Shown: positions 8,966 to 18,643 of the stretch, piece after piece | Layout of the letters: each line of letters opens with the position of its first letter | Numbering within the stretch: the first letter of the stretch is position 1 | Notes under the pieces: model-generated | The model's database searches: none | Told to the model about the DNA's origin: nothing | The model's input: only the letters and a program-made list of their open reading frames with translations | Assembly (NCBI GenBank): GCA_045106175.1 | Contig: JBGCEF010000038.1 | Location: 1-38,143, forward strand | DNA length: 38,143 nt | Direction of reading: 5' to 3' | From: TMED27 sp045106175 | GTDB taxonomy: Bacteria > Pseudomonadota > Alphaproteobacteria > Micavibrionales > Micavibrionaceae | Position numbers and translations under genes: made by a program

Positions 8966-10267
8966 ATGCGCATTGGAATGGTTGGTACGGGATATGTTGG
9001 TTTAGTATCCGGTGTTTGTTTTGCGGAGTTTGGGCATCATGTTGTCTGTGTTGATATGGATGAAAACAAGGTTGCTCAGCTTAAAAATGGTGAGATTCCA
9101 ATTTTTGAACCGGGTTTGGATGCTCTCTTGAGACGTCAGATTGATTCGGGTCGTATTTCATTTACGACAGATATCTCTGAGGCTGTTAAAGGATCAGAGG
9201 CTGTGTTTATTGCGGTTGGAACACCGTCGCGTCGTTATTGTCGTGATGCGGATCTTTCTTTTGTTCATGGCGCTGCGCGGGAGATTGCGCAGAATCTTGA
9301 AGGTTATACAGTGGTGGTTAACAAGTCTACGGTCCCGGTTGGTACCGCGCGTGAAGTTGAGACCATTATTCGTGAAGAAAACCCGGACGCGGATTTTGAT
9401 GTGGCATCGAATCCTGAATTTTTGCGAGAAGGTGCGGCGATTGATGATTTTATGCGTCCTGATCGTGTTGTTGTTGGTACGTCATCGGATCGTGCGCAGA
9501 GTGTTATGAACGAGGTATATCGTCCGCTTTATATTAATGAGACACCAATTTTATTTACTAAGTGTGAGACGGCGGAAGTTATCAAATATGCGGCGAATGC
9601 ATTTTTGGCGACGAAGATTACCTTTATTAATGAGATTGCAGATCTCTGCGAGCAGGTTGGTGCCGATGTTCAGCAAGTGTCTAAAGGTATTGGGCTTGAT
9701 GGGCGTATTGGGTCAAAATTTTTACATGCAGGTCCTGGATATGGTGGGTCATGTTTTCCTAAAGATACGCTTGCTTTGACACGTGCAGGTCAAAAATATG
9801 GCGCGCCTCAGCGTATTGTTGAAACAGTTGTTTCGGTGAATGAAGATCGTAAATCGCGTATGGCTGATAAGATTATTGATGCTGCGGGTGGTGATGTTCG
9901 TGGCAAAGTGATTGGTGTGCTGGGGGTTGCGTTTAAGCCGAATACTGATGATATGCGTGATGCGCCGTCTTTGACAATTATCCCTGTTTTGCAGCAGGCA
10001 GGCGCGAAAATTAAAGCATTTGACCCCGAAGCCATGAATAGCGCGCGTGAGTTGATTGAGAATGTTGAGTGGTGTCAAGATTCGTATGACACAGCACAAG
10101 ATGCTGATATTATTGTTATTTTGACGGAATGGAATCAATTTCGCGCGCTTGATTTAAAGCGTATTAGTGAGGCTATGAAGGGTAAAATTGTTGCTGACCT
10201 GCGTAATGTTTACGGCCGTGATGATATGCAAGAGTTAGGTTTTGATTATATCTCAGTCGGACGGTAG
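8966..10267 (+). CDS. ugd: UDP-glucose 6-dehydrogenase
   Basis: A 433-residue enzyme that oxidises UDP-glucose to UDP-glucuronate with NAD. The N-terminal Rossmann motif is GTGYVGLVSG (residues 7-16). The family motif EFLREGAAIDDF lies in the N-terminal half, and the catalytic cysteine is Cys263 in GGSCFPKDT. The C-terminal UDP-binding domain contains GVAFKPNTDDMRDAPS. An AGGAAA ribosome site precedes the ATG. It follows the initiating transferase by 70 bases and closes the polysaccharide block, which suggests that the polymer contains glucuronic acid or a derivative. Its last 15 bases overlap the convergent DUF2805 gene. Confidence 0.95.
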   Translation: MRIGMVGTGYVGLVSGVCFAEFGHHVVCVDMDENKVAQLKNGEIPIFEPGLDALLRRQIDSGRISFTTDISEAVKGSEAVFIAVGTPSRRYCRDADLSFVHGAAREIAQNLEGYTVVVNKSTVPVGTAREVETIIREENPDADFDVASNPEFLREGAAIDDFMRPDRVVVGTSSDRAQSVMNEVYRPLYINETPILFTKCETAEVIKYAANAFLATKITFINEIADLCEQVGADVQQVSKGIGLDGRIGSKFLHAGPGYGGSCFPKDTLALTRAGQKYGAPQRIVETVVSVNEDRKSRMADKIIDAAGGDVRGKVIGVLGVAFKPNTDDMRDAPSLTIIPVLQQAGAKIKAFDPEAMNSARELIENVEWCQDSYDTAQDADIIVILTEWNQFRALDLKRISEAMKGKIVADLRNVYGRDDMQELGFDYISVGR

Positions 10268-10492
10268 CGAGCCATCATTTTGATTTTCATTTGGTTCTTT
10301 ACGGCATTTTTCATGTTTTGCTTTGCGGCCTGAAACGCGTTTTCTCCACATACGAAAGCTGCTTGGCTTCATGTTTGAGCGCATTAATTTGATGACGTCT
10401 TTTTCTGGCATTCCTGTGATGGATTGAATTGCATCAAAAGATGTATCATCGCACCACGCCATTTCTATGATTTCACTGTCTGTTATTGTCAT
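10253..10492 (-). CDS. DUF2805 / TIGR03643 small protein
   Basis: A 79-residue protein with the family core IIEMAWCDDTSFDAIQ, ITGMPEKDVIKLMR and MKPSSFRMWRKRVSGRKAKH. It has a helix-turn-helix-like look (acidic N-terminal half, basic C-terminal half), and a DNA- or RNA-binding role is possible but unproven. The C-terminus is polar and disordered and overlaps the 3' end of ugd by 15 bases on the opposite strand. It is the last of four close minus-strand genes, 30 bases after the ArsC-like gene. Confidence 0.82.
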   Translation of the reverse strand: MTITDSEIIEMAWCDDTSFDAIQSITGMPEKDVIKLMRSNMKPSSFRMWRKRVSGRKAKHEKCRKEPNENQNDGSLPSD

Positions 10493-10522
10493 GATAATGA
10501 CATAGTGTTGAAAATCTTTATA

Positions 10523-10873
10523 TCAAATGCCTTGGAAAATTTCGGCATATGTTTCGGATTTGAAGCCGAGATGGGTTTGACCATTATGCAGTAGTAATGG
10601 GCGTTTTATGATGCTTGAGTTTTCGTGAGCAATATTGATTGCTTTGGTATTGTCCATTGTTTCTTTGACGCGGTCGGGCAGGTTACGCCAAGTCGTGCCA
10701 CGTTTATTAATGACATTTTCCCATCCATGTTCGTTGATGGCTTGGTTTAAGATTTTTTCATCGACGCCTTGTTTTTTATAATCGTGAAATTCATAGCTTA
10801 TGGTTTGGCCATTCAACCAAACGAATGCTTTTTTCATGGTGTCACAATTTTTGATGCCGTAGATGGTTGTCAT
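10523..10873 (-). CDS. ArsC/Spx-family thioredoxin-fold protein (YffB-like)
   Basis: A 116-residue protein. The N-terminal strand and single cysteine GIKNCDTMKKA (Cys10) match the ArsC-related YffB group. Only one cysteine is present in this loop, so it is not a CXXC thioredoxin. The motifs KRGTTWRNLP and SSIIKRPLL match the C-terminal half of the family; KRP carries the conserved Arg-Pro of the ArsC fold. It may be a glutathione-dependent reductase, but arsenate reduction is not established for this subgroup. It lies 11 bases after the membrane protein gene, probably in one transcript. Confidence 0.87.
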   Translation of the reverse strand: MTTIYGIKNCDTMKKAFVWLNGQTISYEFHDYKKQGVDEKILNQAINEHGWENVINKRGTTWRNLPDRVKETMDNTKAINIAHENSSIIKRPLLLHNGQTHLGFKSETYAEIFQGI

Positions 10874-10884
10874 TGCATGGCCTT

Positions 10885-11448
10885 TTAGTCGTTATCTTCG
10901 ATTTTGAAGTGTTTTTCTTTGATGGTGTCTATTTTCTTTTTGTAGAAACCCAAACGTGTGAACCATCGCATAGCAATAAATAAGATCAATCCTGTGTAGA
11001 GCGCACTTATGATGGCAGGACCCATTGCAAAAAAGATGCCTATGGCTGCGCCTATGAATAAGAAAGTGTTTAGCATTTGTGCTTCGTAGAAGGCGAGACT
11101 GATGATTGAGGCGTTTGTAAAACGTTGTTTTTCTTCGTTATCATAGATGATTAAAGCTTGGGTTTTTGTCCCGATGGAGGCAAGAATTTTTATGGTTTGG
11201 CCTTCTTCTAATGGAATGCGGGCATTGACGATGAAATAGTAATCATCGCCTGATGTCGTTGTTAGCCAGAGTGCGCGTTTATTTTTTGTTTGCTGTTTTT
11301 GTTCTTCTGCGGGGAGTGCGTTGTTTGGATCGATGTTTTGAATTTCATGGAGCAGATGTGTTTTGGTTACTTTACCTTCGATGATTTCGAGCGTGAAATT
11401 ATCGTGGTCGAGTTTGAAGAGCTCATCTGTTTTTGGTTGTGTCACCAT
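10885..11448 (-). CDS. Uncharacterised membrane protein with two TM helices
   Basis: A 187-residue protein that I do not recognise. Residues 1-125 are soluble and look beta-rich, with strands such as LWLTTTSGDDYYFIVNA and QTIKILASIG. Two TM helices follow (about residues 130-147 and 150-165, containing FLFIGAAIGIFFAMGPA), then a basic helix (KKKIDTIKEKHFK). There is no signal peptide. The pattern suggests a cytosolic domain anchored by a C-terminal hairpin. It lies between a flavoprotein gene (21 bases upstream) and an ArsC-like gene, and is likely co-transcribed. Confidence 0.7.
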   Translation of the reverse strand: MVTQPKTDELFKLDHDNFTLEIIEGKVTKTHLLHEIQNIDPNNALPAEEQKQQTKNKRALWLTTTSGDDYYFIVNARIPLEEGQTIKILASIGTKTQALIIYDNEEKQRFTNASIISLAFYEAQMLNTFLFIGAAIGIFFAMGPAIISALYTGLILFIAMRWFTRLGFYKKKIDTIKEKHFKIEDND

Positions 11449-11469
11449 TAACCCTTACACTTATCTATC

Positions 11470-12663
11470 TTAGGCGTTTATGCCAGCGACAAAGCCCGAG
11501 GACCATGCCCATTGAAAATTATAGCCGCCCAAATGCCCAGTAACATCTACGACTTCACCAATGAAGTATAAACCAGGATGCTTGCGTGTTTCCATGGTTT
11601 TGGATGATATTTCGTTCGTATCCACACCACGCAGGGTAACTTCGGCGGTGCGGTATCCTTCTGTTCCGGCGGGTTTTATGCGCCAGTCGTTGACAGCAGC
11701 GGCGAGTGTTTCGATTTTCTTATTGCCTAGCTCGGTTAGGCGACCAACGATTTTGGTGTCTTCGCAAATATGTTCGGCGAGGCGTGCGGGAAGAATATGG
11801 CTAAGGGCTGTTTCGATGTCTTGTTTAGGGTTGGTTTCGCGTCTATTTTTGAAAAATTCTAACATATCGGTCTCAGGGGCTAAATTGACGGTGATTGCGT
11901 CCCCCTCTTTCCAATAGGAGCTGATTTGTAAAATACTGGGGCCGCTTAGGCCGCGGTGGGTGAAAAGAAGTCCTTCATCAAATGTTGCACCGTTGCATGA
12001 TACGGATGCTTCAACGGATAAGCCACTTAAGGATTTGCAGCGTTCTAGAATGTTAGTTTGGAATGTGAAAGGCACGAGAGCGGGGAAGGTTTCGAGGACT
12101 TTTAGTCCGAATTGTTTAGCGATATCGTATCCGAATCTGGTTGCGCCAATTTTGGGGATAGACAGGCCGCCGCTTGCGATAACCAAGCTTTCGCAGGTTA
12201 GTGTGCCTTGATCGGTTTGAATGGTGTAGGTGTCGTTTGATTTATCCACGTTATTCACAGTTGTTTCTAAAGCGATAGTGACTTGGGATTTTTTACATTC
12301 ATCCACCAACATATCAATGATTTGGGTTGCGCTATTGTCACAGAAAAGCTGACCTAATTTCTTTTCGTGATATTTGATGGCATGCTTTTCCACGAGTGTA
12401 ATAAAGTCATGCTGGTCATACTGGGCGAGAGCAGATTTGCAGAAATGCGGGTTGCCGGAGAGGAAGTTTTCAGGTTTTGCATGGAGGTTGGTGAAGTTGC
12501 AGCGCCCGCCACCGGAAATTCTAATTTTCTCGCCGATCTTTTTGGAATGTTCGATGAGCAATGTTTTGCGCCCGCGCTGGCCTGCGGTTATTGCGCACAT
12601 TAGGCCCGCTGCACCTGCGCCGATTACGATGACATCATATGGTTTGTTTGTCTTGTTACTCAT
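11470..12663 (-). CDS. NAD(P)/FAD-dependent oxidoreductase, HI0933/YhiN family
   Basis: A 397-residue flavoprotein. The N-terminal dinucleotide motif is VIVIGAGAAGLMCAITAGQRG (about residues 10-30). The family motif RISGGGRCNFTN follows near residue 48, and the C-terminal FAD-contact segment GLYFIGEVVDVTGHLGGYNFQ is clear. Family members are BaiN/YhiN-type; a flavin-dependent reductase role is known for BaiN, but the substrate here is unknown. It is the first gene of a four-gene minus-strand set. The start lies 23 bases from the divergent GIY-YIG gene start, so the promoters must overlap. Confidence 0.9.
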   Translation of the reverse strand: MSNKTNKPYDVIVIGAGAAGLMCAITAGQRGRKTLLIEHSKKIGEKIRISGGGRCNFTNLHAKPENFLSGNPHFCKSALAQYDQHDFITLVEKHAIKYHEKKLGQLFCDNSATQIIDMLVDECKKSQVTIALETTVNNVDKSNDTYTIQTDQGTLTCESLVIASGGLSIPKIGATRFGYDIAKQFGLKVLETFPALVPFTFQTNILERCKSLSGLSVEASVSCNGATFDEGLLFTHRGLSGPSILQISSYWKEGDAITVNLAPETDMLEFFKNRRETNPKQDIETALSHILPARLAEHICEDTKIVGRLTELGNKKIETLAAAVNDWRIKPAGTEGYRTAEVTLRGVDTNEISSKTMETRKHPGLYFIGEVVDVTGHLGGYNFQWAWSSGFVAGINA

Positions 12664-12686
12664 GGATCGTGTTGTATCATAAATTT

Positions 12687-12932
12687 ATGACTTGGGTGGT
12701 TTATATTTTGAAATGCGCGGATGAGACTTTTTATACAGGTATCACCAATAATCTGGATGCGCGTGTGGTGGCGCATAGCGAAGGTACAGGCGCGAAATAT
12801 ACCAAGGGTCGTGGGCCGTTTGAGGTTGTTTATTGTGAAAAATGTAATGATCGCAGTCATGCGAGTAAACGTGAGATGGCGATTAAGAAATTGAGCCGTG
12901 CAGAGAAGTTAAAACTTATGACCTCGAAGTGA
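12687..12932 (+). CDS. GIY-YIG domain protein (UPF0213, YhbQ-like)
   Basis: An 81-residue protein starting at ATG 12687, which puts the GIY-YIG module at the N-terminus as usual; an upstream in-frame start at 12639 would overlap the divergent gene. Motifs are WVVYILKCADETFYTGITN (GIY-YIG core: VYIL and YTGIT), the R in NNLDARVVAHSEG, and KREMAIKKLSRAEK near the end. Members of this single-domain group are predicted nucleases with poorly known roles. The stop lies 3 bases from the convergent slyX stop. Confidence 0.88.
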   Translation: MTWVVYILKCADETFYTGITNNLDARVVAHSEGTGAKYTKGRGPFEVVYCEKCNDRSHASKREMAIKKLSRAEKLKLMTSK

Positions 12933-12935
12933 GGC

Positions 12936-13145
12936 CTAGTAATGCGGGGGTTTTTGGTCGGCCTCGGGGGCGTCATCGCCCATCTGTTCTAGTTTGCCCT
13001 GAAGCTTGTTGACTTCTTTTTTGAGCGCGTCTATGGCGCTGCCTTGGGCGATGATCATATCGCTAAGGTCATTGATCTGTTGGTCCTGGTGGGCAACAGT
13101 TTCTTGTAAGTTTTGAATGTCATGTTCGTATTTATTATCTGGCAT
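12936..13145 (-). CDS. slyX: SlyX family coiled-coil protein
   Basis: A 69-residue protein with a continuous heptad-like coiled coil (about residues 5-55, with ETVAHQDQQINDLSDMI and IDALKKEVNKLQGKLEQM) and the C-terminal KPPHY ending that marks the SlyX family. Function is unknown in the family. It is convergent with the GIY-YIG gene. Confidence 0.85.
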   Translation of the reverse strand: MPDNKYEHDIQNLQETVAHQDQQINDLSDMIIAQGSAIDALKKEVNKLQGKLEQMGDDAPEADQKPPHY

Positions 13146-13228
13146 AAGCGATTTTATAGCATAGCAATTTGAAATTGCTTCTTATTTCTTTGCCTTTCGG
13201 GTCATGGGCGGCTACATATATCATCGTT

Positions 13229-15100
13229 ATGCCACCACCACTTTTATTATCAGTTAAAGACGCCATGGTGCGTTATTCCGAAGAGCCTGTGTTTGAGGAT
13301 TTATCCTTTAACATCCACGAACGCGCGCGTATTGCGTTGGTGGGTAAAAATGGTGCGGGTAAATCGACACTGATGAATATCATTACTGGCGCGCAAGAGC
13401 TTGACGATGGTGATCGCTGGGAAGAGCCGGGGACGACGATTGGGTATTTGAAACAGGATGTTGTCCCCAAAGAGGGGCAAAGCGTTTTTGATTATATCTT
13501 TGAAGAGATTAAGGAAGAAGAAAAAGAGCTTTACGGATATAAGGTTGATATCGTCGCTGAAGCTTTGCATTTGGATGTGAATGCCCAGATGACAAGACTT
13601 TCTGGTGGGCAGGTGCGACGGGCAGGGTTGGCAAGGGCATTGGTGGAAGAGCCGGATATTCTTTTGCTGGATGAGCCCACGAACCATTTAGACCTAGAAG
13701 CGATTGAATGGTTGGAAGAGTATCTTAATAGTTATCGCGGCACGTTGCTTTGTATTTCGCATGATCGCACATTTTTAGCGAATATTACGGATCAAGTTTT
13801 TTGGTTAGACCGCGGGAGCCTTAAAATTAGCCCGCGTGGGTTCAAATATTTTGATGAGTGGTCGACGATGCTGCTTGAGCAGGAAGAGCGGGAATTATCG
13901 AATCGCAAATCAGCGGTTGAGTTGGAAGTGAAATGGGCGTCACGTGGCGTGAAAGCGCGTGTGAAACGTAATGTGCGGAGGCTTGCGCAAGTTAAAGAGA
14001 TGCGTGATAAGCTGAAGGCAGACCAGTCATCGTATCGTAGAGCGACGCAGAAAATTGATCTTAAACCTATTGATAATATTGATGCGACTTCAAAAATTGT
14101 GTGTGAATTTTACAAGGTGCATAAGAGTTTTGCCAAAGAAGACGGCAGTGATGATTTGGTTGTGCTTGATGGGTTTTCTTTGAGAATTCAGCGCGGTGAG
14201 CGAATTGGGATTTTGGGAAAGAACGGGTCGGGTAAGACAACGTTTTTAAAGATGCTGCTAAAGGAATTAGAGCCGGATCAAGGGCGTGTGAAAGTGCGCA
14301 AAGAGATGGAGTTTTCGTATTTTGATCAAAAGCGTAGCGACCTTGACCCGACGGATAGCTTAAAGAAAACATTATCACCTGGCGGTGGTGATTATATTGA
14401 TGTGATGGGTAAGCAGCGCCATGTGTGTGGTTACCTTAAGGATTTCATGTTTGATCCAGCGCGTGCGCAGGATAAGGTCTCACAGCTTTCGGGTGGACAG
14501 AAAAACCGCTTGATGCTTGCAAAGATTTTAGCCAATCCACAAACATGCCTTATTTTAGATGAGCCGACTAATGATTTGGATATGGATACGCTTGATATGC
14601 TTGAGGAGATACTCTCGCAATATAAAGGTACGTTGATTGTTGTTAGTCATGATCGTGATTTTCTTGATCAGACGGTGACGCGTATTTTAGCGTTTGAGGG
14701 GAATGGTAAAATTGACAATGTGATCGGTGGTTATTCCGATTATTTGGAAATGAAAAAGAATGCGGGGCAGTCGCAAAAGGCTGAGTTGTCAGAGGCTCAA
14801 GTACCGCAAGTGAAAGCTAAGTCAGAAGGGGATGACGTTCAGGAGAGTGTCAAAAAAGCGCCTTCACAACCGAAAGTAAAATTAACATATAAAGATCAGC
14901 GTGAGTTGAATAATTTGCCGACGAAGATTGAGGCTGCTGAAGAAGAAATTGTGATGCTTTCAGACAAGCTGTCACAAGGTGGTTTCTTTAAAGAAGACCC
15001 AAAAGGCTTTCATAAGGCGACATGCGCGTTAGAGGACGCTCAAGCGAAGTTGGAACGATATGAGGCGCGTTGGTTAGAGTTGGAAGAAAAGCAACTATGA
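13229..15100 (+). CDS. uup: ABC-F ATPase, Uup type
   Basis: A 623-residue cytosolic protein with two ABC domains and no membrane segments. ATG 13229 (MPPPLL) is chosen over a TTG at 13169 because family members start just before the first strand. Domain 1 has GKNGAGKST, LSGGQ and LLLDEPTNHLD; domain 2 has GKNGSGKTT, LSGGQ and LILDEPTNDLD. A charged linker (about residues 240-300) joins them. The C-terminal 100 residues form the Uup-type coiled coil (LTYKDQRELNNLPTKIE through ARWLELEEKQL). ABC-F proteins act on ribosomes or nucleic acid; Uup is linked to ribosome function and to suppression of transposon excision. The stop overlaps the next start in ATGA. Confidence 0.93.
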   Translation: MPPPLLLSVKDAMVRYSEEPVFEDLSFNIHERARIALVGKNGAGKSTLMNIITGAQELDDGDRWEEPGTTIGYLKQDVVPKEGQSVFDYIFEEIKEEEKELYGYKVDIVAEALHLDVNAQMTRLSGGQVRRAGLARALVEEPDILLLDEPTNHLDLEAIEWLEEYLNSYRGTLLCISHDRTFLANITDQVFWLDRGSLKISPRGFKYFDEWSTMLLEQEERELSNRKSAVELEVKWASRGVKARVKRNVRRLAQVKEMRDKLKADQSSYRRATQKIDLKPIDNIDATSKIVCEFYKVHKSFAKEDGSDDLVVLDGFSLRIQRGERIGILGKNGSGKTTFLKMLLKELEPDQGRVKVRKEMEFSYFDQKRSDLDPTDSLKKTLSPGGGDYIDVMGKQRHVCGYLKDFMFDPARAQDKVSQLSGGQKNRLMLAKILANPQTCLILDEPTNDLDMDTLDMLEEILSQYKGTLIVVSHDRDFLDQTVTRILAFEGNGKIDNVIGGYSDYLEMKKNAGQSQKAELSEAQVPQVKAKSEGDDVQESVKKAPSQPKVKLTYKDQRELNNLPTKIEAAEEEIVMLSDKLSQGGFFKEDPKGFHKATCALEDAQAKLERYEARWLELEEKQL

Positions 15101-15489
15101 AGGTATTTGCAGCATTAGGATTAGTTTTGTTATGTGCGGCGTGTACCACGACCGAAAGTTTACAGGCGCAATGTGCAGATATGCATGAGCGTTTTGTTGA
15201 TGAGATTGCGTGCTTGAGCGAGAAATTAGACAGTGAGCCGTCATTAAAACGCGATAGTTTTGCTAGTGAATATATTTTATCGGGTAAGGTGTTGGCCCGA
15301 AAAGTTGAGACAGGGCGATTAGATGAGGATGAGGCGCGTCTTGCTTTTGCAGAGACATTTAATACGCTTTTGTTGGAGCAGCAGCGTTATAACACCTTGA
15401 GTGCGGTTGAATTAAACGCGATTTCCCCGCGTTTTCAGCGATGCCAATTTGATCGTCCGCGTAGCCAACTGCGTTGTTATGATTATTAG
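15097..15489 (+). CDS. Small lipoprotein, unknown function
   Basis: A 130-residue protein. The ATG at 15097 overlaps the uup stop codon (ATGA), indicating translational coupling. The N-terminus is a lipoprotein signal with lipobox LCAAC (Cys16). The mature part is polar and mostly helical, with further cysteines (QAQCADMHE, IACLSEK, FQRCQFD, LRCYDY) that could form disulphides in the periplasm. I do not recognise the family. Its link to uup may only reflect compact gene packing. Confidence 0.78.
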   Translation: MKVFAALGLVLLCAACTTTESLQAQCADMHERFVDEIACLSEKLDSEPSLKRDSFASEYILSGKVLARKVETGRLDEDEARLAFAETFNTLLLEQQRYNTLSAVELNAISPRFQRCQFDRPRSQLRCYDY

Positions 15490-15541
15490 ATTGTGCCCTT
15501 GTTAATCACGTCAATATAGATATTTCGAGATATTGTTACTG

Positions 15542-16603
15542 CTAAGCGGCTTGTTTGATGTCCATATCTTTAAAGCTTATGAGTTTTTTGTCATCTTCGT
15601 CCCATAGGGCGAGCGGGATGCAAGTAAGGCTTTCGCGTAAAGTAAGGCGGTTCATGTTGTCGAGGTCAGAGCATGCATCAACGCAATCTTGTAGGCGATA
15701 ATTAGGGATATTTGCATTCAAGTGATGCACGTGGTGAATGCCGATATTGCCGGTAAACCATTGCAGAATTTTGGGCATGACATAGTAAGAGCTGCTCATT
15801 AATGCGGCTTCGTTATAATCCCATTCTTTATCATTCTCCCAATAGGTTTCCTCGAATTGGTGCTGCACGAAAAATAGCCAGCCACCGATTATGGATGTTA
15901 AAAATAAAACGGGTAAATATGTAATGATCAAGGTTGTAAATCCAATAAAAGAGCCGATAACGCCATATGTTACAAGTAATGCGAGGTTGGTTGAATGGAT
16001 GCTTTTCCAGTAATCTTTTAGGTCGTGTTTTTCCGAGAATTGCGGTAACAGTGGCTCGCTAACCATGAAGCGCTGCATGATGATTGTGTAAAAGGGAGTG
16101 CCAAGGCCGAGTGTTAGGTAAGCATTGCGATAGAGGCGGTAAAGCTTTTGCTGAATTGGTGTTAATAATTTGAATTCGCTGACAGTCATGGTTTCAATGC
16201 CGCCATATCCGCGGCGATCTAAATTTCCAGAGGCTGCGTGATGTAAATTGTGTGTTTTGCGCCAAAAGCTATAGGGGGTCCAGGTTAGAAGACTTGTGAA
16301 ACGGCCCATCCATGCGTTGTGTGATTTCTTTTTAAAATAAGACCCGTGGCCGCAATCATGTTGAACGATGAAAACTCTGACCAGTAATCCTGCGGTTGGT
16401 AATAGCAGGGCGGCATATGCCAGCCAATAATTATTGATGACGCATGTATAAACTGCAAACATTGCTAGTGCAAAGAGTACGAATGTGGTCGATGCTTGTG
16501 CGATGCTCCGGATTGTATCGGCGCCGCGATATTGCGAGCAATGTTTTGCAAGTGATTTGAAGTATTTTTTGTCCCTGACAGGCGTTGGTGATGGCGCGAG
16601 CAT
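15542..16603 (-). CDS. Membrane fatty acid desaturase
   Basis: A 353-residue integral membrane di-iron enzyme. The three histidine boxes are HDCGH (residues 82-86), HNLHH (118-122) and HHVHH (290-294), with QHQFEETYW near 247. Four TM helices are visible (about residues 38-56, 60-78, 205-222, 228-247). The layout matches acyl-lipid omega-6/delta-12-type desaturases. The substrate and electron donor cannot be told from sequence. It is a single gene facing the lipoprotein gene, and could serve membrane fluidity control. Confidence 0.9.
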   Translation of the reverse strand: MLAPSPTPVRDKKYFKSLAKHCSQYRGADTIRSIAQASTTFVLFALAMFAVYTCVINNYWLAYAALLLPTAGLLVRVFIVQHDCGHGSYFKKKSHNAWMGRFTSLLTWTPYSFWRKTHNLHHAASGNLDRRGYGGIETMTVSEFKLLTPIQQKLYRLYRNAYLTLGLGTPFYTIIMQRFMVSEPLLPQFSEKHDLKDYWKSIHSTNLALLVTYGVIGSFIGFTTLIITYLPVLFLTSIIGGWLFFVQHQFEETYWENDKEWDYNEAALMSSSYYVMPKILQWFTGNIGIHHVHHLNANIPNYRLQDCVDACSDLDNMNRLTLRESLTCIPLALWDEDDKKLISFKDMDIKQAA

Positions 16604-16716
16604 TTAAAGCCTCTTTGTTATATACACTCTTATAGTCTCAAAAAATTATGCCGAAGTGCAAGCAAACTCTGGTATTTGTACAGATATTGTTTGTTGCAGC
16701 GCCTTACCAGTTTATT

Positions 16717-18540
16717 TTATGCGCTCTCTCTTGCGCGTAATGCCTTTTTGCGTTCATGCGGGCAAAGATGAAGTTTACGCAAGCGTAGCGATGTGGGCGT
16801 TACTTCAAGCAGTTCGTCATCATTGATGTAGGCCATCATGTCTTCGAGGGACATTTTGCGTGGTGGGGTTAGTGTGACGGCGTCATCGGTTCCTGATGCG
16901 CGGACGTTAGTGAGTTTTTTCCCTTTTAGGACGTTAACTTCAAGGTCGTTTTCTCTAGAATGTTCACCAACGATCATGCCGCCATAGACGGGGGTTTGGT
17001 GGCCAATAAACATCACGCCGCGATCTTGCAGACCGAAGATAGCATAGGCCACAGCTGTTCCTTGCTCCATTGCGATCAGTGTACCTTTGGTGCGTTGTGG
17101 AATATCGCCTTTATAGGGGGCGTAATCATGGAAGACGCGGTTGAAGACGCCTGTTCCGCGTGTATCAGTCATGAATTGTGATTGATATCCGATCAGGCCT
17201 CGTGATGGTGCGAGGAAGGTAATACGTGTTTTGCCTGCGCCAGATGAACGCATGTCGGTCATTTCGGCTTTGCGACGGTTCATTTTGTCGACAACGGTCG
17301 ATGAGTATTCTTCATCGACATCGATTGTGACTTCTTCAATGGGTTCATGGCGTTGTCCGTCAATGTCTTTATAGAGGACCTTAGGGCGTGAAACTGTGAG
17401 TTCGAATCCTTCGCGACGCATTTGTTCGATCAGAACACCGAGTTGGAGCTCTCCGCGTCCACCAATTTCGAAGGAATCTTTGTTGTCGGATTCGGCATAA
17501 GTGATTGCCACGTTGACTTCAGCTTCGGCCATTAGGCGTTCGCGGATCATGGTGGATGTTACTTTTTTGCCTTCTTGGCCTGCAAATGGAGAGTCATTTA
17601 CGCTGATCATCACCGCCATTGTCGGCGGATCGATGGGTGTTGATTGAACCGGTGTATCCAGTGCAGGTGAGCCGATTGTATCGGCAACCGATGTTTTAGT
17701 CAGGCCAGCAATACATATAATGTCACCTACGTTTACTTCGGTAACCGGCACACGTTCGGTGCCATCGAATGTAAGGAGTTTTGTAAGGCGTCCGTTTTCA
17801 ACCACTGTGCCATTAAGGTCGAGGGCTTTAACGGTGTCATTAACCTTAGCGGAGCCTTGGATAACGCATCCAGTCAGACAGCGCCCTAAAAATGGATCGG
17901 AGTCAAGGAGCGTGGCGAGCATCGCGAATGGCGCGTCTTTGTCGCCTTTTGGTGGTTCGACATGTTCAAGCACGAGATCAAGCAATGGGTGGAGGTTATC
18001 ACGAGGATCTGCGAGATCTTTCACGCACCATCCATCACGGCCAGAGGCGTATAGGATTGGGAAGTCTAGCTGATCATCATTGGCGTCTAGGGAGACGAAT
18101 AGATCGAAGACTTCGTCGACGACTTCTTCGGGGCGTCCATCGGGACGGTCAATTTTGTTGATGATGACAATAGGCTTTAGGCCTTGGGCAAGGGCTTTAC
18201 CGAGGACGAATTATGTCTGTGGCATTGGGCCTTCGGCGGCATCTGTAAGTAAGATAACACCATCAGCCATGTGAAGGACGCGTTCTACTTCGCCGCCAAA
18301 ATCGGCGTGGCCGGGTGTATCTATGATATTGATGCGGGTGTCTTCCCATTCAACAGATGTCGGTTTCGCCAAAATTGTAATACCGCGTTCTTTTTCGAGT
18401 TCGCCGGAATCCATTGCACGTTCTTCGACGGCTTGGTTTTCACGGAACATGCCGCTTTGTTGCATGATAGAGTCGATTAGGGTTGTTTTCCCGTGGTCAA
18501 CGTGGGCGATAATTGCAATATTTCTAAGTTTATCCGACAT
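16717..18540 (-). pseudogene. typA: typA/bipA ribosome GTPase gene interrupted by one in-frame TAA
   Basis: The whole 608-codon frame aligns with TypA/BipA, usually about 607 residues. The first 109 codons carry G1 (AHVDHGKTT), RGITI and DTPGH. Codon 110 is TAA (18211-18213), exactly where the family has Lys or Arg in MPQT[K/R]FVL. Reading continues in the same frame without any shift: FVLGKALAQGLKPIV, then G4 NKID, domain 2, EF-G-like domains III and V, and the TypA C-terminal domain (LIGYQSQFMTD, GTAVAYAIFGLQDRG, LTNVRASGTDDAV). Everything except the one codon looks functional. The annotated downstream part can start at GTG 18024 but would lack the G domain core. It is either a very recent nonsense mutation or a base-call error. 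TypA is often needed only under cold or stress. Confidence 0.88.
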
Positions 18541-18643
18541 ACTTTTGTTCCGTACTTTTATAAGTAATTTTATTTCAATGCATGTGATACAGGTTTGCTT
18601 TCCAAAACAAAAGGATTATTTAAGGATTTGAGAGGAAAGAATT

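Noticed and set aside
17398..17415. A tRNA T-loop-like string (GTTCGAATCC)
   Set aside because: It is inside typA coding sequence and no acceptor or anticodon stem can be formed around it.
18025..18213. A frameshift as the cause of the broken typA
   Set aside because: The reading frame is the same on both sides; only one stop codon interrupts it.
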